Source: Beta vulgaris subsp. vulgaris
Taxonomy: Eukaryota; Streptophyta; Magnoliopsida; Caryophyllales; Amaranthaceae
DNA: 64,000 bases
NCBI RefSeq assembly: GCF_026745355.1
Contig: NC_079209.1
Location: 27,089,214-27,153,213 of the forward strand
Direction: 5' to 3'
Positions 56,091 through 64,000 of this stretch are shown here, one piece after another. The notes beneath the pieces are model-generated. The model had not been told where the DNA came from, did no database searches, and worked only from the letters and a program-made list of their open reading frames with translations. The position numbers and the translations under genes were made by a program. The stretch's first letter is position 1, and every line of letters starts with the position of its first letter.

Positions 56091-57997
56091 ATGGCAAAAA
56101 CCTCACGCAATTCACCTTTTCCAAACACAAAATCTCTCAAAACCTCTAAAGTGGAAAACCCCTCTTCTCCTTCCAAAACCCTAAAAACCGAAAAAAATCA
56201 AGAAACACCCATGGTGGAAGAAGAACAAAAATTAGAATCACCAAGAAGAAGTGTGAGAAGGAGAAAATTGATTGGGGAGGATGATGAAGAAGAATCCCCG
56301 GAACAATCTAAGGGGGAAGAAGAAGTTACCTTTGTTCCTTCCAAAGGAACTGCTACTTCTTCCTCCAAGAAACGAGTGGAAAGAAGTGAATCAAGGTATG
56401 TTTTAGGTTTTTGTGTCGATTTAGAATGGGCAAAAGAGGTGAAATTCAATGAATTAACTGATATTCTAAAGGAACACGGTATGGAATACCTGTTTGAATA
56501 ATATGCATTTGACAATACCCTAGTTACTTTAGCCATGGATGAATTTTGTGCAAATTTCACAAACAATGATGGAATTTGTACTACTGAAGTAAGGGGAAGA
56601 AAATAAAATTTTCTGAAGAAACTTTGGCAAAGATTTGGGAAGTTCCTTGCAAAGGAACTGATGTGTACTTTAAACGGAAAGGAACTATTTTCTTTCTCAA
56701 TTTTCCCCAAGACAAGATTGTTGAATCTTTTGGGGGAACTGCTGGCCAAAATAAAATCAACCATAACCTACTCTCTCCTGTTCACAAAATTCTGTTTAAC
56801 TTAGTTTGGAGAGCACTCATTCCTCGAACTGAAAAGAGGAATAAAGTGGGTCTCTTGGACATGTGTTATATGTTCTGCCTTGACCACCACATCCAAATAA
56901 ACTTTTCTTCTCTCTTAATCCAACATCTTACTCATTGCATTAAAAACAATTGTGTAGTTGGCTATGGAGCTTTAATTACTTCTCTCCTTCACCACTTTAA
57001 AGTAAAAATAACCGGATGGCCTACATTGGAAATTAAGCAAGGAAATATTCTAAATGAGAAAACACTTCATGGTTTGGATCTCTCTGTGCAAGAGAGAATG
57101 TTAACTCAAGGGAGAATTGCTCCCAGTTCCTCTAGCAAGAGGAAACTGCCTAGGGCAGTAGAAGAGGAACTGGCTAATGTTATTTCGGAGGAACAAGTTC
57201 CTGCTCCCACTGAACCAAAGGAACCGAAACCTAAGAGGCGCAAAACAATAGCTAAAAAGCCTACCCCTCCTGTTCCTAAAAGAGTTAGGTAGAGCTCTAG
57301 ACTGAAAATTGTTCAAACTGTCCCTAATCCTTCCAACAAGGACTCTCCATTAGTACTTTCTGATGCGGAGGAACAGGAACATAACTCTCCTAAGGAACCA
57401 ACTCCTCCATCCTCACCAAAAATCTTTGTTCCCCACACTAAAATCTCTTCCATCTCTTCCTCATCCTTCTCTGTTCCTTCTAGCTTTGAACAGTTAAAGG
57501 ATGAGATGACTGGTCCCAATCCCTTCTCCACCACCTCTACTGATCTTCCACCACCTCCTCCTTTTCTTCCTCCCATTTATACCACCACTTCTCCATCTGT
57601 TTCTACTCCAGGAACAGTTGGTCCTTCACAAGACACCACCCCAGTTCCTCCACCAAAACCACCTACTGCCTCTGGTTCTAAGGGAGAGGAACAAGTTCCT
57701 TCTGATGATTGTGGCTGGGTAAATGAAGTTTGTCTTCCTACACAACACATGATTAAATTTTATAATCACCTTCACTGGACTTTAGATGCCAAAACTGATA
57801 AGATGCTGGGTTTAATGAAAGTTCTTAGTGATACGGTGATTGATCAACAGAAGAAGATGGAGACAATGGCCCAAGCCGTTGAGAGTTTGAAGCAGCGACT
57901 TGGTGAAAATCATGGAGAGGTGATGAAGAAATTGGAGGATGTGGTTGAAGAAGAAGTTGTTGAGGAACACCATTCCCCTTCCCTTCCTAGTTCTTAG
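56091..57997 (+). pseudogene. Copia ORF3 (plant transposon-protein domain, formerly called env-like)
   Basis: The segment 56091-56501 starts MAKTSRNSPFPNTKSLKTSK with a Lys/Ser/Glu-rich head and a RRSVRRRKL basic patch, ending in a short structured part. A frame break lies at 56501-56624. The segment 56624-57292 continues with ETLAKIWEVPCKG-like sequence, HKILFNLVWRALIPRTEKRN, LLDMCYMFCLDHHIQINF and GYGALITSLLHHFKVKI. This is the pattern of the putative plant transposon protein domain found in SIRE ORF3. After a TAG at 57290 the same frame goes on to 57997, with Pro/Ser-rich linkers and a C-terminal coiled coil. No signal peptide or convincing membrane segment is seen, so an envelope role is not supported. 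Function is unknown. Confidence 0.75.
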
Positions 57998-58489
57998 TTC
58001 TTGTTTCTCTTCGAGGAACAAGACTGATTAGCTTTATTTCTTTTTCTTTCTTTGTCTCTTTTTGTACTTAAAGGAACAAGTGCTATATATATATGACTTT
58101 TGCTATTTTCTCTTCGTTTGTGATTTTTGTGCATAATTTCTTACTTGGAATGCCCAGTATTTTGTGATTGATGTTCGAGCTAGTCTACCCTTTGAATATT
58201 CTACCTTGACCTTTTTTTTTTGGTGCTTGCTCATGGTCTCAAGGTCTTGATCACATTTCATGAAATCACGCAGAGTTTGCCCTTTTTGAAGATGACAAAG
58301 GGGGAAAAGATCAAGGAACAAACTAAAAATAAAATTAAAAAAAATAAACACATTTTTTAAGGTAAATGAAAAATCAAAATTAAGATACTTTAATCCTGTT
58401 TTATTTTTCATTTCCTGTTTTATTATTTTGTCTTTTTCATTCGCTTATATTATTTGTTATTTCCTTAGTTTGTACCTTTGTTGTCATCA

Positions 58490-58504
58490 TCAAAAAGGGG
58501 AAAT
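58490..58504 (+). other. Polypurine tract of the copia element
   Basis: AAAAAGGGGAAAT lies immediately before the TGTTGAACCC start of the 3' LTR. It is the expected plus-strand primer and fixes the LTR boundary and orientation. Confidence 0.85.
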
Positions 58505-59862
58505 TGTTGAACCCTAGTTTTGATGATGACAAAGGAACAAAGATGCAAACTAAGTAGTGGACTAATGAGTTATTTAAGTGTATGAATTTCAAGGTATCAT
58601 TGAAAGGAACAAAGAGAATACTAAGTCAAGGAAGAAATCAAGTTTGGATTTTGAAGACTAAGTGAAGCTGTTTCCCTATTTGATACTGGAGCATCATTGG
58701 AGCAAGAAGAATAAAGCGAGGCGTTTTATTTCTAGTTCCATTGTAAAGGAACGAGTAAAGATGGTAAGGAACTGTGGCAGTTTTATTTGAGAATGATAGT
58801 CTGTTCCTTTGTAAGGAACAGACGAATTGCACTAAACTAATGAGTTAAAGGAACTAACAAATAAAAGGAACTAGACTTAGGTTGAAGCATTACAACGGTA
58901 CATTGATGGCAGTTGAGAAGATAATGCCTAGAATATAGGTAACCGTTTTTATCTAAGGAAAAATCTGATTTTATGAAAAATCTTTTTAAGGAAAAGATTT
59001 TTTTTTCAAAAGATAATATAAATATTATTCGGTTTTTACGAAATTTATTTAATGATAATATTTTTATTAAAATAATTTAATTTCAGAATTAATATTTAAT
59101 ATGTTTTAAATTAAATCTGATTTTCGAGTAATGCTCAAAGTAGTTACTATAATTAAGAGCAGTAACTAAAAACACTCCCACGTCTAACATGATCATGGGA
59201 TCATGGGTGTTTTGAGGAACGTGTTCCTTGGGGTAGGAACATCATGGGATAATGGTTTTTCACAAATGCATGTTTTAATTCCCACGTTCTAAATTACTGT
59301 CACTATAAACAATTATGTCTAAGTAAGTTCCAAATTGTGTCTGACTAAGTGTTTTAGTGAGTTTAACTAATTAAAATGCCAGTGCCTTCATTCTCTCATA
59401 ATAGTCATTTGTCTTTGCTTTCTTACTCTAATTCCACTAAGCTTATTTCGATCAATTGTATTTTGGTTTTTGGGGTAAGGGGACTTTGAGTGAAGTTCTG
59501 TAAGAGAGAAGCTTTGAGTAAAGCTAGAAAGAGTGAGAAAACTTCGAGTGAAGTTGAAGGAACTGTTGTTAAGGGAACAGTGGCTCAGGAACTTGAGTTT
59601 AGGAACTCAAGGTGTGGCTCGTAGTAGAATTAGGTTGTAACAGAGTTGTTTGGCCTAATTAGTGAAAGAGTTGAGTTTAAAATCCCTTAGGGTCGAGGTT
59701 GTTTCTTCTTGTTGGGCCCAAGAAGTTTTTCCTCGTAAAAATCCCTTGTGTTCCTTTAGCTTGTTTATTTGTTTAAGTTTGAATTTTCGCAAAAAGTTAC
59801 GTTTATTTCTACACATACAATTCACCCCCCCCCCCCCTTGGAGTGTTCCTAGTGAAATAACA
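58505..59862 (+). repeat. 3' LTR of the copia element (1358 bp)
   Basis: It starts TGTTGAACCCTAG and probably ends GTGAAATAACA at 59862. It contains a poly(C) run (59826-59837) followed by TTGGAGTGTTCCTAG, as in SIRE LTR ends. Many GGAAC/GTTCC words recur along the element and its LTR. The end is set by motif similarity, as the other LTR is truncated. Confidence 0.75.
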
Positions 59863-60769
59863 TTAACCAATCTACTGAGTTACATCATTCTACATTTGTT
59901 GCAACTAAATTAGATGCTTTCGGTTCCGAAATGAATTCAACTTAAAGATGATTAACTTAAGTAGAGTACTGTTATTATCTTGAATTAGTTTATCGATTTA
60001 CATTGATACACTCATTCCAATAACAACATGTTTCAATGTAAGTAAACGTTTTGAGTTTCAATTACTTTACCGTCTTACATTGATACATTAATCTAATCTA
60101 TTATCAATTGCAATTTCTTTTAGTTTGGCTAAGATACATGAGTTTCAAATTGAATATAACTTGTTAATGATTAACTTAAATGGAGTATTGTTATCTTGAT
60201 TTCACTTATCGATTCACCTAGATACCTTGAGCTAATCCACTATTAACTTATTTTACGCCGATTATAAGCTTTCAGTTTTCAAATGCATAAAACTTAATGA
60301 CTAATATAATTATATTAATCCATTGAACTAATAAAGAGTAAGACATTAATATAATTAGCTTTTTGAAAATGTCTAACTCGTCTTTCAGGGAAGTTTATAA
60401 GAATTTATATTGATATTAGACGTCCTTTTTAACCAAATATGATATGATTTGCATACAACTAAGAGTTTGAATATCGACTTATATATAAATTTGTCTTATT
60501 CCAAATTATTGAATATATCGGTAATAAAATACACATTTACCGATGTCATTTTCATACACGTTTTTATGAAGTACAACTATTTTTTTCGAGGTAATTGCGG
60601 AAGTGCCGCCTACACTTTTTTGTTGCATTAATATTTAACCAGACCCGAAAAAACACTTGGCCAAAACCCAACATGAAGTTCAAAATTTGCCGAACAAATA
60701 CAAGAATGTGATTGACTTCTTCCCGAACCGATGCGATTATTGTTGAACTTATGTGATTTTTGTCACTAA
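59863..60769. other. hAT interior, right part
   Basis: AT-rich and non-coding. It contains the right-hand copies of the repeats also seen at 50291-50430 and 51425-51540. A short open frame at 60564-60809 on the minus strand has no recognisable product. Confidence 0.4.
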
Positions 60770-61053
60770 CTGAAATGAACTGAAACAAAACTAAAAAGAA
60801 CCGCAACATATTTTAACTGCCATGGATTCAACTGTTGGTTGGTTTAACTGTTTGGATAAAGCTGGTTTAAACTACAATTGACTTGAGCTAAAAATGGAAA
60901 GGAAAAAACTAAATTAAACTGAAGTGAAAAGTTTGTTAACTGAACTGAACTGCTAATTATTTTAACTAGTACAAACTGAACTGATATGAACTAAACTGTT
61001 TGGTTATAACCATAACTAAACTGTTGAACTGAATTGACACCTCTAGATGGAGG

Positions 61054-61290
61054 TATGTAAAAGTAAGCTTGGTGGTGGTGTTAATGGTGGAGAAGAAAGA
61101 TGAGGATAAGGGTAATTTACTAATTAAGGTTTAGTGGATTAATTAGGAATTAATGACTAATAGAGTTAACGATAGTTAGTCATTAAGGGCATTCTGTGAA
61201 TATTCTGAAAATTGGGGGATGATGAATTTTGAAATTTGTTGGGGTATATGGTGCAAAAAAAAACATTGTCGGTGGTATATGGTGAAAAAA
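61054..61290. mobile_element. Right end of a third Mutator-like element
   Basis: The end reads GGTGGTATATGGTGAAAAAA then CTG. It is preceded by GGGGTATATGGTGCAAAA and GTTAACGATAGTTAGTCATT. This matches the right arm of the element at 48794-49983 in the same order (GTTAACGACAGTTAG, GGGTATATGGTGAA, GGGGGTATTTGGTGAAAA). A left partner was not found in the window. The hAT inserted just inside this arm. Confidence 0.6.
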
Positions 61291-62193
61291 CTGCTATAAA
61301 TTTTACCAATTAACTCAAGAAAAATTGACATAGCTTTTGTATTTTCTACATTCCTGCAAATATCATCCAATCATTATCACAGTTCAATTCTTCTAAATTT
61401 TACCAACTCGCTCAAGAAAATTCCTAAAACTAATTCAAACATATATTTCTATATTGCATAACTTTCACAAATTCCTTACCTCAAATTTCGGAATATTACA
61501 ATCATATCTCATTTTTGTTGAAAAAGGGATACGTTATTCGAGCTCTCATCAACTGAAAATGACCCATTCAAATCTAGGAAATTTTCCATTAAATTCAGTT
61601 CTCTCTTCTATAATGTTGGGGAGATGTGCTATAATGGTGCAAATGTTTCCTACTAAAACTCCTTCTACTAGCTAAAGTTCCTCTAAATTCTTCTCCTTTC
61701 TTTATAATGTTTGATTGTTTCTCTTCAGTATACTCCCATTCTCAGGTTTTCCCGAAAAACATTATTTCTCTCACTTCAGTACACTGTCACTCTCCTGTTT
61801 TCTTTAGGAGATATAAAACCACAAGCCCAGATTTTTGTTCACTGCATAGATTTTTGTTGTGAGCCCCACGTTTTTTTTGGGTGTTGAAGTCTCTTTTGAG
61901 TTGGTTGCCATGAGTTTCTCGACAAACTATAACCGAAACCAAAGAATACTTTTGCAATATTACCAAATCTCGTATACAACCTACATTGCATGGGCTAAAC
62001 ATTATACTTTTTTGGTTATCGAAGAGGTTCTATACATGTGATCTAGAGTAAGTAGGGTACAAAACAACTCATTAATTAACATAGATATTGACTCGTATGA
62101 ACTATGGCTGAATCATGAGGTGCCCAAAAGTTTAATTGTCCTTTTATTTATGTTTTTCACAATCTTTTACAAGACAAACTGAAATAATCAGCA
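61291..62193. other. Gene-flanking DNA
   Basis: No coding sequence or repeat is firmly recognised. Two CTTCAG-TACACTGTCAC/TATACTCCCATTCTCAG-like stretches (61725-61800) are imperfect repeats. The right end should contain the 3' UTR and polyadenylation site of the SEX4-like gene, which reads leftward; the exact end is not visible. Confidence 0.35.
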
Positions 62194-63042
62194 TCACTCA
62201 TGATCCGAGAATTCTTCAAGAAATTGTCGTATTCTAATTCTTTCATTCGTGGTAAGATCGGGAACATCACCGGTCAACCTCTTCCTCATTTGTGCACTTT
62301 CACTATTTGGATCATCAGCAATAACCTGCAGATTGTAGTTCGAGGGAAACTGATTTCAAATGTACACAATTGAGGTTCAAGAGAAGAATTATGCACACAG
62401 CAAATATATGCCTTCTGGTATTGTCTTAAAACGGTTCACAGTGATGCATATTACTGAGGTATGTGGTACTTTGCTTCGAGTATCAAAACGTATATTCTTA
62501 CCTGTATCCTCTCTATAAGAATCAAGAAGTACATTATAGTAGGAGTTCAATAGATAAAGACGCATCCAACTCATCTGTACAGCAAGATTCAGAAAATCGT
62601 GATGTTTTGAGACTCACCTCAACATAGTTGTTGACATGACCATCATTGTTTGGAGCCGTCATAAGTTCATACTTGTTGCAAGTCCATTCACCATCGGCAA
62701 CGTACTTGTATTCATAACGTCCTTCCTGTTAAAGGAGATGGTGAGCGTGACAGAGAGATAGAGACCCTATCCATTGATCAAGCATTCAATATATTTTTGG
62801 TTGTGAACAACTTTGTCTAGAACTGTATAATCCTAATTAAAACATTCAAATCATTCATGTTAAATTTATATATATCTACCTGGACAATACTTCTAACTCT
62901 ATGAAGATATGAAGGAAAGTTGGGTGCTCTAAAAACACTGGAGGCAGGGAGCCTCCATTTTGTATAACAATACATGACTTACCGGCAGTTCTCGTTGCAG
63001 AATCCATGCATTTTGTTCGGCATCAAATTTCAGTGGAATTTT
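62194..63042 (-). CDS. SEX4/DSP4-like phosphoglucan phosphatase, last three coding exons (partial)
   Basis: Three minus-strand exons splice in phase 0. The first is 63042-62983 (20 codons, KIPLKFDAEQNAWILQRELP). The second is 62725-62618 (36 codons, with GRYEYKYVADGEWTCNKYEL and NNDGHVNNYVE). The third is 62325-62194 (43 codons plus TGA, with VIADDPNSESAQMRKRLTG and IRIRQFLEEFSDHE). All junctions have AG acceptors and GT donors (GTAAGT, GTGAGT). This matches the glycogen-binding-type CBM48 module and short C-terminal helix of plastid SEX4/DSP4, which removes phosphate from starch glucans during night-time breakdown. The catalytic dual-specificity phosphatase domain and transit peptide lie beyond the window, so LSF1 or another CBM48 protein is a lesser alternative. 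No internal stop was found, so the gene may be active. Confidence 0.85.
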
Positions 63043-63660
63043 CTGAGGTTGAAAAAAAACATGTCGATAATGTTTTGTTTAGCATCCAAGATAAGGAATA
63101 AATACTCTAAGAATTTAAAAAAAAAAAAGCAATCGCAGGAAAGAGTTTACCACATGCCAAGCAAACCACAGACCGCCCAGATGTAAAGGCTAAGGAGCCG
63201 GGGGTTCGAGTCCCTTGCCTAAGACTAAATCTAGATGGGTTCATGAGCTAGCTATAAAGTTTCCTTTTTTCACCTGAAACTTATTAAAATGTATATGAAC
63301 TTACTTTTAGTATCAAAATCAACTTGTTATCCCTTAGTGTATTTATTTGAACTTATTCCAACTAAGGTGATAAGAACAAAGCCTAATCACAAGAGCAAGG
63401 CGTGTTGAAAAAAAGGAGAGAAAAGCCCATGAACATAGCTCATCTTAAAAGCAATTGGAAAGAGGAGAGGTTATACTCTTTATGTTCTTATGTTAACCTT
63501 TCAATGTGGTACATCGTACTAACACTTGTACCTAAAAATCTACCCCTCCAGTAGTCAAGTGTAAATCCCAAAATTCCTGCTTGAGAGAAAACAAGCTATA
63601 ACATTATGCGCAACACAGATGATGTCTATGAAATAGTGCAAAAAGCCAAGCTGAACCATC
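63043..63660 (-). other. Probable intron of the SEX4-like gene
   Basis: No exon is recognised between 63043 and the window end. The stretch holds the SINE-like B box and an LTR start, consistent with a transposon-loaded intron. It may include further introns or flanking DNA if the next exon is outside. Confidence 0.4.
63170..63260 (+). mobile_element. Possible SINE fragment (Pol III B-box)
   Basis: GGTTCGAGTCCC at 63203 matches the internal B box of tRNA-derived SINEs. It lies in a GC-richer island (GGAGCCGGGGGTTCGAGTCC) within AT-rich intron DNA. An A box about 35-40 bp upstream is not clear, and no tRNA fold was found, so a tRNA gene is unlikely. Confidence 0.3.
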
Positions 63661-64000
63661 ATCTGATACCAATTGTTATGAGTTAGGATCAATTGTATTT
63701 GATTGTGCATAAAGACACCAAAAATAGGAAAAAGAAATACATGATAAAGTATAGAAGATGAGCATCAGCGATTCAATATGTTTCTGGCAATGCAAGGAGA
63801 GATTTTCTATTAGCTTTTCACCGGCACCACAAAAGAAGTTAATAACATACTAATAGGTTTTCAGGGAGTCTTATGTTCTCATCTATGGATTCTACTTGAC
63901 GCATAAAAAACGAGTTACTACAACAACAAATAAAATAAACTCCTCAAACATCTACTTCAGGAGACTAAAAGCAATAATTACAAATACCTCTTCCTAAGCC
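63661..64000 (-). repeat. LTR start with initiator-Met PBS, continues past the window
   Basis: ATCTGATACCA at 63661-63671 is the complement of a TGGTATCAGA primer site. It is followed after two bases by TGTTATGAGTTAGG at 63674, an LTR-type TG start. The arrangement indicates the 5' LTR of a minus-oriented element whose internal part lies to the left. No element coding is visible there, so it is a remnant or a small non-autonomous element. It lies upstream of the last SEX4-like exons, possibly in an intron. Confidence 0.45.

Larger units (their letters stand above)
51544..59862 (+). mobile_element. SIRE/Maximus-type Ty1/copia element, disrupted
   Basis: A 5' LTR fragment (51544-51839) matches the start of the 3' LTR (58505-59862), both beginning TGTTGAACCCTAG. 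In between are RT and RNase H of copia type, a third ORF after pol as in SIRE elements, and a polypurine tract (AAAAAGGGGAAAT) directly before the 3' LTR. Gag, protease and integrase are missing. Their place is taken by an LTR-like insertion or deletion product (51840-53950). The target duplication is unclear (TTATT on the left, TTAAC on the right). Confidence 0.85.
47533..61045. mobile_element. Decayed hAT element containing nested elements
   Basis: The left end TAGAGCTGTCA (47533) and right end TGACACCTCTA (ending 61045) form an inverted repeat with one mismatch and match hAT-type TAGAGGTGTCAA termini. The 8-bp flanks GATAGAGG (47525-47532) and GATGGAGG (61046-61053) differ at one base, the duplication length expected for hAT. 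Both subterminal regions are dense in AACTGAACTGAAAC-type repeats (47560-47850 and 60770-61030). After removing the Mutator-like element and the copia element, about 4 kb remains, a normal hAT size. No transposase is recognisable in it, so it is either a large non-autonomous or a strongly decayed copy. Confidence 0.7.

Noticed and set aside
56091..57997. Retroviral envelope gene
   Set aside because: No signal peptide, no transmembrane helix and no cleavage motif; the domain resembles the plant transposon protein family of SIRE elements.
63180..63230. tRNA gene
   Set aside because: B-box-like GGTTCGAGTCC is present but no cloverleaf, anticodon stem or A box could be drawn; SINE fragment preferred at low confidence.

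Overview
The window is nuclear DNA from a flowering plant, most likely a eudicot. It carries plant-type Ty3/gypsy (Tat and chromovirus), Ty1/copia (SIRE-type) and L1-type elements, Stowaway, Mutator-like, hAT and CACTA DNA transposons, spliceosomal introns, and the 3' end of a plastid starch phosphatase gene. The species cannot be named from the sequence alone. Almost all of the 64 kb is nested, decaying transposons. The only ordinary host gene recognised is at the right edge (about 62.2-63.0 kb, minus strand): the last three coding exons of a SEX4/DSP4-like phosphoglucan phosphatase.

0-13.7 kb: a nearly complete Tat-lineage Ty3/gypsy element on the minus strand, with 371-bp LTRs. Reading on the minus strand from the right it has the 5' LTR, PBS, gag, protease, RT, two RNase H domains and integrase. 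Next come two intron-containing coding units on the opposite strand (aORF-1 and aORF-2), a 59-bp tandem array, and the 3' LTR cut by the window start. Gag is split by a 1.71-kb solo LTR with a perfect 5-bp target duplication. 13.7-18.6 kb: a hAT-like fragment, a 938-bp Mutator-like foldback element with a perfect 9-bp duplication, and two LTR arms of one family facing each other in inverted orientation.

18.6-32.9 kb: two minus-strand chromovirus remnants. The first keeps a 2.56-kb 3' LTR and the integrase/chromodomain tail. The second keeps gag, protease, RT, RNase H and integrase, and was interrupted by a 3.4-kb solo LTR and a 1.49-kb CACTA element. A Stowaway MITE sits in an adjoining LTR remnant. 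33-40 kb: a tandemly duplicated host segment of about 462 bp, interrupted by a LARD/TRIM-like element (two 1.9-2.1-kb LTRs around only 350 bp). This is followed by a CACTA-type terminus carrying an exon fragment resembling the HECT ubiquitin ligase UPL3, then a TTA microsatellite and a 65-bp tandem array.

40.6-46.4 kb: a full-length but inactivated L1-type LINE with 15-bp target duplications, ORF1, and ORF2 with endonuclease, RT, zinc-finger and RNase H domains. 47.5-61.0 kb: termini and near-identical 8-bp flanks indicate a decayed hAT element. It contains a 1.19-kb Mutator-like foldback element and a SIRE-type copia element with RT/RNase H, an extra third ORF and a 1.36-kb 3' LTR. That copia element is itself damaged by another LTR-like insertion.

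The proteins do not form a host pathway. The coherent units are the retroelement polyproteins, all with stops, frameshifts or altered catalytic residues. The order of insertion can be read from what interrupts what.
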